NCBI RefSeq assembly: GCF_030128825.1 | Contig: NZ_CP119127.1 | Span: forward strand, 5,011,501-5,075,500 | DNA: 64,000 bases | Direction of reading: 5' to 3' | Origin: Sphingobium sp. WTD-1 | GTDB lineage: Bacteria; Pseudomonadota; Alphaproteobacteria; Sphingomonadales; Sphingomonadaceae | In this document: in pieces, positions 46,091-55,617 of the stretch | Numbering within the stretch: the stretch's first letter is position 1 | How the letters are laid out: each line of letters starts with the position of its first letter | Notes under the pieces: generated by a model | What the model was told of the DNA's origin: nothing | The model's input: only the letters and a program-made list of their open reading frames with translations | The model's database searches: none | Translations under genes and position numbers: made by a program

Positions 46091-47905
46091 TTAGTATACG
46101 CGCGCCTTCGGCTTGATATACTCGGCCTCGTCGGTCATCGTGTAGTCGTGGACCGGACGATAATCGAGCGTCACCTTGCCGCCCGAACCACCCCAGCCTT
46201 CGAACCAGCTGATGGTGTGCTTCATCCAGTTTTCGTCGTCGCGGTTCGGGAAATCCTCATGCGCATGGGCGCCGCGCGATTCCTTGCGGGCCTCGGCGCC
46301 TTCCATCGTGCAGATGGCCTGGCTCATGAGATTGTCCAGTTCCAGCGTCTCGATCAGGTCGGTGTTCCAGATCAGCGAACGGTCGGCGATCTTGACGTCC
46401 TGCAGGCGCTTGTTGACCGCCTGCATCTTGACGACGCCGTCGGCCAGCAATTCGCTGTCGCGGAACACGGCGGCATGCTTCTGCATGGTGCGCTGCATGT
46501 CCATGCGGATGTCCGCCGTCGAGGTGGTGCCGTTGGCGTTGCGATAGTGATCGAGGCGCGACAGCGCCAGATCGGCCGCATTAGCCGGCAGCGGCTTGTG
46601 CGGGGTGTTGGGCTTGAGATTGTCCTTGAGGAACAGGCCGGTTGCGCGGCCGAACACGACAAGGTCGATCAGCGAGTTGGAGCCGAGGCGGTTCGCGCCA
46701 TGGACCGACACGCAGGCCGCTTCGCCGACCGCGAACAGGCCCGGCACCACGACTTCCGGATCGTCGCCGACCTTCGTCACCACCTGGCCATGATAGTTAC
46801 AGGGGATGCCGCCCATATTGTAATGGACCGTCGGGGTCACGGGCAGCGGCTGGCGGGTCAGGTCGACGCCGGCAAAGATCTTGCCGCTTTCGGTGATGCC
46901 CGGCAGGCGCTCGGCCAGAACCTTGGGGTCGATATGGTCGAGGTGCAGGAAGATGTGATCCTTGTGCTCGCCGACGCCGCGGCCCTCGCGCATTTCCATC
47001 GCCATCGAGCGCGACACGACGTCACGCGACGCCAGATCCTTCGCCGACGGGGCATAGCGTTCCATGAAACGCTCGCCTTCGGAATTGGTGAGATAGCCGC
47101 CTTCGCCGCGCGCGCCTTCGGTGATCAGCACGCCCGCGCCATAGATGCCGGTCGGATGGAACTGGACGAATTCCAGATCCTGCAGCGGCAGGCCGGCGCG
47201 CAGCACCATGCCGCCGCCGTCGCCGGTGCAGCTATGGGCCGAAGTGGCCGAAAAATAGGCGCGGCCATAGCCACCGGTCGCCAGCACGACGGCATGGCTG
47301 CGGAAGCGGTGGATGCTGCCATCTTCCATGCAGATGGCGATGACGCCGCGGCATTCCTTGCCGTTCGGGCCATCTTCCATGATCAGGTCGATAGCGAAAT
47401 ATTCGATGTAAAAGTCGGCGTCATACTTCAGGCTCTGCTGATAGAGAGCGTGCAGCATGGCGTGGCCGGTACGGTCGGCGGCGGCGCAGGTGCGCTGCAC
47501 CGGCGGGCCGGCGCCCATATTCTGCATGTGGCCGCCGAAGGGACGCTGATAGATGGTGCCGTCCTGGTTGCGGCTGAACGGCACGCCGGCATGTTCCAGC
47601 TCGATCACGGCCGCCGGCGCTTCGCGCACCATATATTCGATCGCGTCCTGGTCACCCAGCCAGTCCGACCCCTTGACGGTGTCATACATGTGCCAGGTCC
47701 AGTGGTCGGGGCTGTTGTTGCCGAGCGAGGCGGCGATGCCGCCCTGCGCCGCCACGGTGTGGCTGCGGGTCGGGAACAGCTTGGTGATGCAGGCGGTCTT
47801 GAGACCCGCTTCGGCGCTGCCCATGGTGGCGCGCAGGCCCGAGCCGCCGGCACCCACGACGACGGTGTCGTAGGTATGGTCGATGATCTTGTAGGCTTCG
47901 CTCAT
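46091..47905 (-). CDS. sdhA: Succinate dehydrogenase flavoprotein subunit
   Basis: A 604-residue SdhA. The FAD-binding GAGGSGLRA motif is followed by [10 protein letters not shown], where His49 carries the covalent FAD. The substrate loop and the C-terminal domain are complete. It oxidises succinate to fumarate in the TCA cycle and respiratory complex II. Its start overlaps the sdhD stop codon by one base (TAATG). A strong terminator follows, so the iron-sulfur subunit SdhB must be encoded elsewhere. Confidence 0.98.
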   Translation of the reverse strand: MSEAYKIIDHTYDTVVVGAGGSGLRATMGSAEAGLKTACITKLFPTRSHTVAAQGGIAASLGNNSPDHWTWHMYDTVKGSDWLGDQDAIEYMVREAPAAVIELEHAGVPFSRNQDGTIYQRPFGGHMQNMGAGPPVQRTCAAADRTGHAMLHALYQQSLKYDADFYIEYFAIDLIMEDGPNGKECRGVIAICMEDGSIHRFRSHAVVLATGGYGRAYFSATSAHSCTGDGGGMVLRAGLPLQDLEFVQFHPTGIYGAGVLITEGARGEGGYLTNSEGERFMERYAPSAKDLASRDVVSRSMAMEMREGRGVGEHKDHIFLHLDHIDPKVLAERLPGITESGKIFAGVDLTRQPLPVTPTVHYNMGGIPCNYHGQVVTKVGDDPEVVVPGLFAVGEAACVSVHGANRLGSNSLIDLVVFGRATGLFLKDNLKPNTPHKPLPANAADLALSRLDHYRNANGTTSTADIRMDMQRTMQKHAAVFRDSELLADGVVKMQAVNKRLQDVKIADRSLIWNTDLIETLELDNLMSQAICTMEGAEARKESRGAHAHEDFPNRDDENWMKHTISWFEGWGGSGGKVTLDYRPVHDYTMTDEAEYIKPKARVY

Positions 47906-48294
47906 TACTTGACGACCCCGATGAAGGCGATCTTGGCGATCGCGAAGACGCCCGCGGCAGCGCCGGCATAGGCATAGAAGTTCAGCAGCAGCATCGAGAA
48001 GAAGGCCAGGCCCTTGTCGTGGACATAGTCCTCCAGCATGACCTGCATGCCCAGACGCAGATGCATGAAGATGCTGACGACCATCAGCATCAGCGGCACG
48101 GCGACCAGCGGATTGTGGATCCAGTTGACCACGCTCTCATAATCGAGGCCGGGCAGCGCGATCAGGCTGAAGAGCAGCCACAGCACCAGCAGCAGATTGC
48201 CGATGGCGGTGTAGCGCTGTGCCAGCCAGTGGTGCGCGCCATGCTTGGCCGAGCCAAGACCGCGGACGCGGCCGATTCCGGTTCCGGTACCCAT
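47905..48294 (-). CDS. sdhD: Succinate dehydrogenase membrane anchor SdhD
   Basis: A 129-residue membrane subunit with three predicted transmembrane helices. The helix-2 stretch [18 protein letters not shown] holds the haem-ligand His and the Asp-Tyr pair near the quinone site. Together with SdhC it anchors complex II and passes electrons to ubiquinone. The start overlaps the sdhC stop codon (TGATG), so the two small subunits are translated together. Confidence 0.95.
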   Translation of the reverse strand: MGTGTGIGRVRGLGSAKHGAHHWLAQRYTAIGNLLLVLWLLFSLIALPGLDYESVVNWIHNPLVAVPLMLMVVSIFMHLRLGMQVMLEDYVHDKGLAFFSMLLLNFYAYAGAAAGVFAIAKIAFIGVVK

Positions 48295-48689
48295 CAGAAT
48301 TTCCCCAGGCAGATCGCGGCCCAGAAGGCGGCGGTGGCGATGGTGGACAGCACGAAGGTCAGGATCGACCAGGTCTTGCTGGTCTTGAGGTCATAACCCG
48401 CGCCCATGTCGAGCACGAAGTGACGCAGACCCGAGAAGAGGTGCTGGAAGAAGAACCAGGACAGGCCCGCCATGACCAGATAGCCGATCGGCGAGGTCGC
48501 GCAGGTGACGAAGGTGGCATAGGCTTCCGGGCCGGTCGCGGCGGCCATCAGCCACCAGATGAGGCCAAGAGCACCGGCAGTGGCCAGGCCATTGCCCGTC
48601 ACGCGGTGAATGATGGAGACGGCCATTGCCGGCCCCCATTTCCAGATCGTCAAATGCGGCGAGAGCGGCCGGCTTGTGGTTCGCGCCAT
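48294..48689 (-). CDS. sdhC: Succinate dehydrogenase cytochrome b556 subunit
   Basis: A 131-residue membrane subunit with three hydrophobic helices and the SdhC signatures SPHLTIWKW near the start, SIIHRVTG in helix 1 and the haem-ligand His in SGLRHFVLD. The ATG at 48689 was chosen because it directly precedes this signature. It is the first gene of the sdhC-sdhD-sdhA operon. A small inverted repeat, GCTCC/GGAGC, lies in the leader region. Confidence 0.95.
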   Translation of the reverse strand: MARTTSRPLSPHLTIWKWGPAMAVSIIHRVTGNGLATAGALGLIWWLMAAATGPEAYATFVTCATSPIGYLVMAGLSWFFFQHLFSGLRHFVLDMGAGYDLKTSKTWSILTFVLSTIATAAFWAAICLGKF

Positions 48690-48861
48690 GTCTACCCAGG
48701 TCCCTGCTATGTCCTTTGAGTCCGCTCCCCTTAGGAGCGAAGACGCCGAAGGGCAAGCCGCGCGGACCATGTCGATGCGCGCGCCCAAATAAGAAGTGAT
48801 TAACCAAATGGCGCTATCACCGCCTGGTTCGTCCTGACACCTATTTGGGGTTCTGCAATCC

Positions 48862-50193
48862 ATGACTTCCGCCACCACGCCCAGGAACGCCATCGCCCAG
48901 ATGCTGGCCGAAGTGGACCCCCGCGGTGATCTGGCCCGTGGCATGGCCGAAATCGAGCAGCTGGTCGCCGACGATGCGGTGATTGCCGCCCGCACCTTCT
49001 TCTCCACCTATATGGACAGTTCGGGCCTGCGAAACCGATTGCAGCCCACGACGCTGGCGAAGATCGAGACCGCCGCGCATGAATATATCCGCCAGAAGCT
49101 GCGCCATTACAGCGCCGGCGACTGGGCGCTGTCCTCCACCGCCTGCGTCCGCCACGCCCGCAAGCACGGCATTTCCGTGCGCGGCGTGCTGCTGCCCGTC
49201 GCCGCGGCCAACGAGAAACTGACCGATATCATCTGGGAACGCGCAGCCGACGACGCCACCCGGCGCCGGCTGGTCGACATCATGGCGCAGGTCGGCATGG
49301 TCGATGCCGGGCTGATGGCCAATGTGATCGCGATCGACGATGCCGAAAGCCAGCGCAATGCGCGCCAGCAGTTCGGCGTCCTATTCGAGCAGCGCATCAT
49401 GGGCGAGATCGACGGCGCGTCGCAACTGGGCGAATCGCTGCGCGAACAGGCAAAGGATGCCTCCGCCGCGACCCGCGGCATGCTGGGCAAGGCGTCGGAA
49501 GTCGCCGCCGCCGCCGAACAATCCGCCCTTGCGATGCGCGAGGCCGCTCGCACCTCGGCCGGCCTGATCCGCGCGATCGAGGACGCGCGCACCGAGGTGG
49601 AAAGCGCCGCCGAAGTGGCGCAGCGCGCCGCGTCGCAATCGGGCGACGCCGTTTCCATGTCGGCCACCCTGTCGGACCATGCCAAGTCGATCGAATCGAT
49701 CCTGGGCCTGATCCGCGACATTGCCGGCCAGACCAACCTGCTGGCGCTCAACGCCACGATCGAGGCCGCCCGTGCCGGTGACGCCGGTCGCGGCTTTGCC
49801 GTAGTGGCGCAGGAAGTGAAGAGCCTGGCCAACCAGACCGCCCGCGCTACCGACGAGATTGCCGGCAAGATCGCCGCCATCCAGGCATCGACCCGCCAGT
49901 CGGTGGAGACCAACGAGCGCATCCGCGACACCGTCGGCGAAGTGCAGGCCAGCGCCCAGCGCATCCGCCACGCCATGGACGCGCAGGCCCAGACCGTGAC
50001 GATGATCACCGCCGCCGTCGACGAGACCGCGCTGGCCGCCGACTCGATGTCGACCACCATTTCCGCGATCCGCCAGGACACCGAAGTGGTCGCATCGGAA
50101 ATCGATCAGCTGGAACGCGGCTTCATGAGCGTCGAGGGCAAGCTGTCCAGCCTGCGACATGCCTCCAGCGACTTCGGCCGCCAGGTCGCCTGA
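48862..50193 (+). CDS. Soluble methyl-accepting chemotaxis protein
   Basis: A 443-residue chemoreceptor with no transmembrane segment. The C-terminal signalling domain carries the hairpin tip [18 protein letters not shown] and contacts CheA and CheW. The N-terminal 150 residues are alpha-helical and may be a protoglobin-like (globin-coupled) sensor; the helix with [11 protein letters not shown] could hold the haem His. If so, it would sense oxygen or redox state in the cytoplasm. It is divergent from sdhC. No other chemotaxis gene is nearby. Confidence 0.85.
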   Translation: MTSATTPRNAIAQMLAEVDPRGDLARGMAEIEQLVADDAVIAARTFFSTYMDSSGLRNRLQPTTLAKIETAAHEYIRQKLRHYSAGDWALSSTACVRHARKHGISVRGVLLPVAAANEKLTDIIWERAADDATRRRLVDIMAQVGMVDAGLMANVIAIDDAESQRNARQQFGVLFEQRIMGEIDGASQLGESLREQAKDASAATRGMLGKASEVAAAAEQSALAMREAARTSAGLIRAIEDARTEVESAAEVAQRAASQSGDAVSMSATLSDHAKSIESILGLIRDIAGQTNLLALNATIEAARAGDAGRGFAVVAQEVKSLANQTARATDEIAGKIAAIQASTRQSVETNERIRDTVGEVQASAQRIRHAMDAQAQTVTMITAAVDETALAADSMSTTISAIRQDTEVVASEIDQLERGFMSVEGKLSSLRHASSDFGRQVA

Positions 50194-50232
50194 CCCTTTT
50201 CCTGCCGCTGCCGCTGGTCTAAAGGCGGCGGC

Positions 50233-51231
50233 ATGAATGATGTCGCTGCGCCAGCCGCCCAGAGCTGGAAAGTCACCCTGCCCTGCACCCGCGCCGAAGC
50301 GGAGGCGCTGGACGGGGACATCGCCGCCTTCGCCCTGATGGAGCATCCGCCGGTGCTGATGACCAGCGAGGCGGAGCCGGACGACGAGAATAAGTGGCAG
50401 CTCGACGCCTATTTCGAGGGCAAGCCGAGCCCGGCGGCGATCAAGCTGCTCAAGACCCTGGTGCCCAGCGCATCGGGCATCAAGCCGCAGGTGGAAGCGC
50501 TGCCCGACGAGGATTGGGTGACGATGAGCCAGCAGGGGCTGGAACCCGTCACCGCCGGCCGATTCCATGTGCGCAACGTCGCCAGCGATCCCGAACAGCC
50601 CGGCCATGTCAATTTCCTGATCGAGGCGAGTCGTGCCTTTGGCACCGGTCAGCATGAGACCACCGCCGGCTGCCTGGCGATGATCGACCGGATGCGCAGC
50701 GTCGGCATGCGCTTCCGCAATGTCGCCGATATCGGCACCGGCACCGGCCTGCTCGCCTTTGCCGCGATGACATTGTGGCCGCGCGCCCATGCGATTGCTT
50801 CCGACATCGATCCGGTGGCGGTCGACATCAGCCGCGAGAACGCCGTGGCGAACGGCATTGCCCTGGGCGGGGGCGCTGGCCAGTTGGCGCTCTGCACCGC
50901 CGCCGGCGTGGATCATCCCGCGCTGGTCGGTCGCGCGCCCTATGACCTGCTGATCGCCAATATCCTGGCCGGGCCGCTGATCGAACTGGCGCCCTCGCTC
51001 TGCGCATTGGTGGAGGATGGCGGCACGATCGTGCTCGCCGGCCTGCTCAACGAACAGGCCGATGCGGTGATCGCCGCCTATCGCGCGCAGGGCATGCGCC
51101 TCGCCGAACGCAGCGATCGCGGCCATTGGCCGACTTTGCGCCTGCGCAAGCGCCCCCAGATCGGCTGGAAACGCCCCCGCCGCATCAATGCCGCCGCGCG
51201 TGGCGAAGCCCCTGGCTTCGGCAGCATCTGA
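50233..51231 (+). CDS. prmA: Ribosomal protein L11 methyltransferase
   Basis: A 332-residue PrmA. The N-terminal substrate-recognition region is followed by the class I methyltransferase domain with AFGTGQHETT, the SAM loop DIGTGTGLLAFAA and the active-site strand LLIANILAGP. It trimethylates ribosomal protein L11 at several Lys residues and the N terminus. It lies 39 bases after the chemoreceptor gene and may be partly co-transcribed. Confidence 0.96.
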   Translation: MNDVAAPAAQSWKVTLPCTRAEAEALDGDIAAFALMEHPPVLMTSEAEPDDENKWQLDAYFEGKPSPAAIKLLKTLVPSASGIKPQVEALPDEDWVTMSQQGLEPVTAGRFHVRNVASDPEQPGHVNFLIEASRAFGTGQHETTAGCLAMIDRMRSVGMRFRNVADIGTGTGLLAFAAMTLWPRAHAIASDIDPVAVDISRENAVANGIALGGGAGQLALCTAAGVDHPALVGRAPYDLLIANILAGPLIELAPSLCALVEDGGTIVLAGLLNEQADAVIAAYRAQGMRLAERSDRGHWPTLRLRKRPQIGWKRPRRINAAARGEAPGFGSI

Positions 51232-51261
51232 CTTTTCGACTTATCCACAGGAGACGCTTTC

Positions 51262-51981
51262 ATGGTCCTCACCCGTCAGACGATCATCCATGACGGTCCG
51301 GGCGGCCCGTTCGAAAGCGTCGCCGTGGTCGACGATGCCGCCGCTGGCCCGGTGCCGGGCATTCTGCTGGTGCCCAATGTCCTGGGCACCAAGGAAGCCG
51401 ACTTTGCCTATGCGGAGAAGGTCGCGGCGCTGGGCTATACGGTGCTGGTCGCCGACGTCTTTGGGCAGGGCAAGCGCACCACCCGCGAAGATCCCGATGC
51501 CGGGCGCTACATGAACGAACTCAACGCCGACCGCGCGCTGCTGCGCGACCGGATGCTGGGCGCCCACGCGCTGCTCAAGGATATGCCGGCGGTCGATGCC
51601 GCCCGCACGGCCGCGATCGGCTTCTGCTTCGGCGGCAAATGCGTGCTCGACCTGGCCCGCGCGGGCGCAGACATTGCCGGCGGCGTCAGCTTCCACGGGG
51701 TCTATGAGGCACCGCCCTTCCCCAACGCCACGATCACCGCCAAGCTGCTGGTCTGCCATGGCTGGGAAGACCCGATCGCGCCGCCCGAGGCGACCGTCGG
51801 CCTGGCGAAGGAACTGACCGAGGCGGGCTGCGACTGGCAGATTCATGCCTATGGCCATACCGGCCACGCCTTCACCGACGAAAGCGTCCATATGCCCGAA
51901 AAGGGGCTGGCCTACAGCCCCGACGCCGACCGGCGCAGCTTCCGCGCGATGGTGAATTTCCTGGAGGAACTGTTCGACTAA
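51262..51981 (+). CDS. Dienelactone hydrolase family protein
   Basis: A 239-residue alpha/beta hydrolase with a Cys nucleophile (Cys122 in GFCFGGK), Asp170 and His202, the triad of dienelactone hydrolases. It may hydrolyse cyclic esters such as dienelactone, but many family members act on other substrates. The gene is 30 bases after prmA. Its stop overlaps the convergent amidase stop (CTAA shared). Confidence 0.92.
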   Translation: MVLTRQTIIHDGPGGPFESVAVVDDAAAGPVPGILLVPNVLGTKEADFAYAEKVAALGYTVLVADVFGQGKRTTREDPDAGRYMNELNADRALLRDRMLGAHALLKDMPAVDAARTAAIGFCFGGKCVLDLARAGADIAGGVSFHGVYEAPPFPNATITAKLLVCHGWEDPIAPPEATVGLAKELTEAGCDWQIHAYGHTGHAFTDESVHMPEKGLAYSPDADRRSFRAMVNFLEELFD

Positions 51982-53357
51982 ACTGAGAGCAGTTTCTCCA
52001 CCGCTGCCGCGATCGCGAACAGGCGCTGGTCCTGACCGGCCCGCGCCATCAGCATCAAGCCGACCGGCAGGCCACCCTCGCGCGGCAGCGGCAGGGAAAT
52101 GGCGCACAGGTCGAAGCTGTTGCCGAGGCCGGTGTTGCGCAGCAGCAGCCGGTTGCGGGCGACGAAGGCATCGGCATTCGCCACCTCGGCTTGGGTCGGC
52201 GCGACGATCGGCGTGGTCGGCAGGACGAGGACGTCCAGTCCGGTCAGGCGCGCGTCCATCGACCGCACCAGCGCGGCGCGCTCCACCAGCATCTGCCGGT
52301 GGCGTTCGGGCGTCACGTCACGGCCTGCCTGCATCCGCGCCAGCACGATCGGATCGAAATCCTGCGCACGGGTCGCGATTCGATCGCGATGGATGGCATA
52401 GGCTTCAACCGAGGCGATCGGCACCGGCGACTGGAGCGCCTGCATCGCGTCGAATTGCGGGAAAACCTCGTCACTGAGCGTCATGCCCGCCTGGCCCAGC
52501 CGCGCCAGCGCATCGGCGAAACGCGCCGCAACGGTCGCGTCCAGATCGGCCAGCGGCAGGCCCTGCGGAATGCCGGCGCGCAGCCCCTTGAGCGGCGCGA
52601 GGTCGAGCCGGCGGGGCGCCTCTCCCGCCAAGATCGCATCGGTGCGGAAACAGGCGTCGACGCTGGTCGCGATCGGCCCGATCGAATCGAGCGTGGGCGA
52701 GAGCGGAAAGGCGCCGTCGGTCGGCACCCGCGCCTTGGTCGGCTTGTAACCGACGACACCGCACAGCGCGGCGGGAATGCGGCAGGAACCGCCGGTATCG
52801 GTGCCGATCGCGATCTCGCACATCTGATCGGCCACCGCGACGCCGCCGCCGCTGGTCGATCCGCCCGGCACGCGGGTCCGGTCGACCGGATTGCCCGGCG
52901 TGCCATAATGGGGATTGGCGCCGACGCCGGAAAAGGCGAATTCGACCATGTTGGTCTTGCCGACGATCACCGCGCCGGCCTGCTTCAGCCGGGCGACGAC
53001 CGGCGCATCGGCGGTGGCGGGCGGCGCGTCGGCCAGGATCAGCGAACCGGCGCGGGTCGGCTCGCCCGCGACATCGAACAGATCCTTGATGCTGACAATG
53101 GCGCCGTCGATCGGAGAGAGCGGCGAACCGGCGCGGGCATCGGCCGCGTCCGCCGCCGCCCGCGCACTGTCCGCATAGAGGGTGAGGTAGGTGCGCCTGC
53201 CCTCCCCCGCCGGCTCGGCGATGCGCGCGAGCGCCGCTTCCAGACGCTCGCGCGACGGGCGGGATTTGGCGATGGCCGGCGCGCCGACGGTGCCGAGCAC
53301 CATGGCGCCACCGGCGCCGTGCAGGATCGTCCGTCGCGTCACGCCGCCATGCTCCAT
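51978..53357 (-). CDS. Exported amidase (amidase signature family)
   Basis: A 459-residue amidase with an N-terminal Tat-like signal (TRRTILHGAGGAMVLG). The Ser-cisSer-Lys triad is visible: Lys91 in VSIKDLF, the cis-Ser at about 169 in GGSTSGGG and the nucleophile Ser191 in TDTGGSCRIP. It hydrolyses an amide in the periplasm; the substrate is unknown. It is convergent with the dienelactone hydrolase gene, and 24 bases downstream of the carboxypeptidase gene, with which it may be co-transcribed. Confidence 0.92.
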   Translation of the reverse strand: MEHGGVTRRTILHGAGGAMVLGTVGAPAIAKSRPSRERLEAALARIAEPAGEGRRTYLTLYADSARAAADAADARAGSPLSPIDGAIVSIKDLFDVAGEPTRAGSLILADAPPATADAPVVARLKQAGAVIVGKTNMVEFAFSGVGANPHYGTPGNPVDRTRVPGGSTSGGGVAVADQMCEIAIGTDTGGSCRIPAALCGVVGYKPTKARVPTDGAFPLSPTLDSIGPIATSVDACFRTDAILAGEAPRRLDLAPLKGLRAGIPQGLPLADLDATVAARFADALARLGQAGMTLSDEVFPQFDAMQALQSPVPIASVEAYAIHRDRIATRAQDFDPIVLARMQAGRDVTPERHRQMLVERAALVRSMDARLTGLDVLVLPTTPIVAPTQAEVANADAFVARNRLLLRNTGLGNSFDLCAISLPLPREGGLPVGLMLMARAGQDQRLFAIAAAVEKLLSV

Positions 53358-53381
53358 CTGTTGCCCCCGATCAGCCCTCGG

Positions 53382-54512
53382 TCAGATATCCTCGATCATC
53401 TCCGCCAGCACCGCCAGGCAATCCTTGCCGAGCTGCGCCGAACGGGCCGGCGACCAGCCGAAATCGGCGTCGGGCAGATCGTCATTATCCTTGAACGGCA
53501 TTTCCAGCGTCATCGCGACCGCGCCGAATCGTTCGGCCAGCTGGTTGGTCGACATGGCGAGATTGGCCTTGCCGCCGCCCGCCACCGGATAGCCGAGGCG
53601 CGTCTGGAAATCGGGCGTCCGGGCCGCCAGCGTGTCGCGATAGCGATGATAGAGCGAGAGTTGCCGGTCGGTGATCGAGGGAATGCCCTCGAAGCCGGCC
53701 AGGAACACCGCCGGGATCGCCTCGTCGCCATGCACGTCCATGGCGAAATCGACGCCGGTCTCATCCATCGCGGCACGGACCAGATAGACTTCCGGGCTCT
53801 TGTCCATCGACGGCTCATGCCATTCGCGGTTGAGATTGATGCCCGCCGCATTGGTGCGCAGATGACCGCGCCGGCTGCCGTCCGGATTCATGTTGGGGAC
53901 GATGTGGAAGGTCGCCTTCTGCCGCAGATAGCGCGCCACCGCGTCCTCGTCGTCGGTCAGCCGCTCCAGCGCGCCTTCCATCCACCATTCCGCCATGCTC
54001 TCGCCGGGATGCTGGCGGGCATAGAGCCAGACATTTTTGGGGCCCTCGCCGACGCTCAGCATGTCGAGCGGCTGGCCGTCCAAGGTCAGGCCGAGTTCGC
54101 GATGCTCGACGCCCGGCTGGCAGGCGGCCCAGGCGACCAGGTCATGATGGCGCTCCATCGAATAGGGCGCAAAATAGGCAAGCCAGACGGCATTGCTATC
54201 GGGCGAGATGCGGATGGTCAGCGTGCCGTTGGCATAATCGGTATCGACTTGCAGCCAATTCTCGCGATCCTCGCTCATCCGCGCCTTGTAGCCCGGCCAG
54301 CCGTCCGGATAGGCCGAGCCCGCGCAGTTCACGATCGCGAGTTCCACTTCGCGTCCGGCGGCGCCCGCCAGACGGAAATGGAACCATTGATAGAAGTCGC
54401 TGTCCTTGTCCTTGACGATTTCCAGCTCGGCGCGGACGCCTTCTGGACTGTCGGTGATGGAAACAACGCGGATGTTGCCGCTGTCGAAGGCGCTCGAAAT
54501 GGAGATGGTCAT
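53382..54512 (-). CDS. M14-type zinc carboxypeptidase (CCP-like)
   Basis: A 376-residue protein with an N-terminal beta-sandwich-like region (about 1-120) and an M14 peptidase domain. Zinc ligands are His168 and Glu171 (ARQHPGES) and His261 (DVHGDE); the catalytic Glu is in MTLEMPFKD. This two-domain form without a signal peptide resembles the cytosolic carboxypeptidase (CCP/AGBL) branch. It removes C-terminal residues, perhaps acidic ones, from peptides or proteins. It overlaps the upstream lipoprotein gene by four bases. Confidence 0.92.
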   Translation of the reverse strand: MTISISSAFDSGNIRVVSITDSPEGVRAELEIVKDKDSDFYQWFHFRLAGAAGREVELAIVNCAGSAYPDGWPGYKARMSEDRENWLQVDTDYANGTLTIRISPDSNAVWLAYFAPYSMERHHDLVAWAACQPGVEHRELGLTLDGQPLDMLSVGEGPKNVWLYARQHPGESMAEWWMEGALERLTDDEDAVARYLRQKATFHIVPNMNPDGSRRGHLRTNAAGINLNREWHEPSMDKSPEVYLVRAAMDETGVDFAMDVHGDEAIPAVFLAGFEGIPSITDRQLSLYHRYRDTLAARTPDFQTRLGYPVAGGGKANLAMSTNQLAERFGAVAMTLEMPFKDNDDLPDADFGWSPARSAQLGKDCLAVLAEMIEDI

Positions 54513-55099
54513 TTGACCGTTATAGTGCGCCCGGATTCGCCCGGATAGCCCCCGAGGAGGGCAGCGGCGAGCTTTTGCGCGACGGCGCGCGGCTGCGATT
54601 CGGGCGTGCCTTCGCGCGATTCGGTCGAGGCGCGGCCTTCCCAGATGGCGGCCTGATCGCTGCGGCGGCGAATCTGGATCTGCAATTCGGTGGAGACGAT
54701 ATCCTTGGGCTTGCCCGACAGGTTGATGCCGACGCCTAGTCCCAGGCCGGAATAGCCGCCACTGCCCAGCGCCCCGCCAACGCCCACGCTGACCGGCTTG
54801 TCATTGCGCGCGGTGCCGGTCGGGCGGAAGCTGCGGCGGAAGCCGACCAGCGCGACATAGTCGCTGCCTGCATCGCCCGCATTGGTGAAGCCGACGCGCT
54901 GCAGTTCCTGACTCACCGCGCCGGCATAGGTGCGAAATTCCAGGCCAACGTCCGGATTGCCGGGGATTTCCTGCACCGCGATCGATCCGGTCTGTGCCGG
55001 GCTGCCATTGTGGAATCGCGTCACCTCCACCGACGGCACCGTCGCGCAGGCGGCGAGCGACAGGGCAAGACAGGAGGAGAGGATAATCTGTTTCAACAT
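54509..55099 (-). CDS. DUF4136-like lipoprotein
   Basis: A 196-residue protein with a lipoprotein signal (LSLAACATV, lipobox Cys18) and a DUF4136-type domain with a central Gly-rich stretch. It should be anchored in the outer membrane. The function of the family is not established. The ATG at 55099 has GGAGTGC upstream. Its stop overlaps the carboxypeptidase ATG (ATGA), so a lipoprotein-carboxypeptidase-amidase operon is likely. Confidence 0.78.
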   Translation of the reverse strand: MLKQIILSSCLALSLAACATVPSVEVTRFHNGSPAQTGSIAVQEIPGNPDVGLEFRTYAGAVSQELQRVGFTNAGDAGSDYVALVGFRRSFRPTGTARNDKPVSVGVGGALGSGGYSGLGLGVGINLSGKPKDIVSTELQIQIRRRSDQAAIWEGRASTESREGTPESQPRAVAQKLAAALLGGYPGESGRTITVK

Positions 55100-55220
55100 G
55101 CGATTGCACTCCAACGGGACTATGTCCAACACGCCGCCGACATAGCATTCCCTTCCAACGGGTGAAGCCATGACTTGGCTGCATGCAGGATGAACGGTGG
55201 CAAAAGGCGGTGGCCTACCC

Positions 55221-55249
55221 TTGACTTTCGGCCGCCTCCCCCATAGGGG
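55221..55249 (+). promoter_or_regulatory. Candidate promoter of rpmJ
   Basis: TTGACT (55221-55226) is followed after 17 bases by TAGGGG (55244-55249). The -35 box is good, the -10 box poor, as is common in GC-rich alphaproteobacteria. The predicted start is about 40 bases before the rpmJ ATG. Confidence 0.5.
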
Positions 55250-55295
55250 CTGCGCTTCGATTTTTCCAATCAGACATGATTCCAGAAGGCTGACA

Positions 55296-55421
55296 ATGAA
55301 GATCCGCAACTCGCTCAAGTCGCTCAAGGGCCGCCACCGGGACAACCGCGTGATCCGTCGTCGTGGCCGGACCTACGTCATCAACAAGACCAACCGCCGC
55401 TTCAAGGCCCGCCAGGGCTAA
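55296..55421 (+). CDS. rpmJ: Ribosomal protein bL36
   Basis: A 41-residue basic protein, [20 protein letters not shown] at the start and NRRFKARQG at the end. This is the Cys-free bL36 form common in alphaproteobacteria, which lacks the zinc-binding Cys residues of the zinc form. It is a structural protein of the large ribosomal subunit. It is short and easily missed in annotation. Its neighbours are the DUF4136 lipoprotein (divergent) and pyk (convergent). Confidence 0.95.
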   Translation: MKIRNSLKSLKGRHRDNRVIRRRGRTYVINKTNRRFKARQG

Positions 55422-55470
55422 AAGCGCGGACGGATCGGCTCGCCGATCCTCCGGACCTTCCAAAGGTCTA

Positions 55471-55503
55471 TTGAGCGCCCGATCCCATGGATCGGGCGCT
55501 CAA
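55471..55503 (+). terminator. Long hairpin after rpmJ
   Basis: A perfect 15-base stem TTGAGCGCCCGATCC with its complement and a three-base loop CAT lies 50 bases after rpmJ. There is no T run after it, so it may be a weak terminator or an mRNA-stabilising structure. Two smaller inverted repeats flank it (ACCTT/AAGGT before, and an eight-base GAATCGAT/ATCGATTC repeat after). Confidence 0.55.
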
Positions 55504-55559
55504 CGTGTTGGCATCCTGTTTTCCAGCGAATCGATCGTGAATCGATTCGGCTATCCAAC

Positions 55560-55595
55560 AAAAAAGGCGCGGCAACCCGGATGGGCCGCCGCGCC
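55560..55595 (-). terminator. Intrinsic terminator of pyk
   Basis: On the minus strand, GGCGCGGC and GCCGCGCC form an eight-base GC stem around a 14-base loop, followed directly by TTTTTT. It begins 23 bases after the pyk stop codon and is a textbook intrinsic terminator. Confidence 0.88.
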
Positions 55596-55617
55596 GAATC
55601 GGTCAGAAAAAAGCGAA

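Noticed and set aside
52191..54548. Plus-strand open frame of about 785 codons over the amidase and carboxypeptidase genes
   Set aside because: Antisense to two enzymes whose catalytic residues are all visible; composition is that of a GC shadow.
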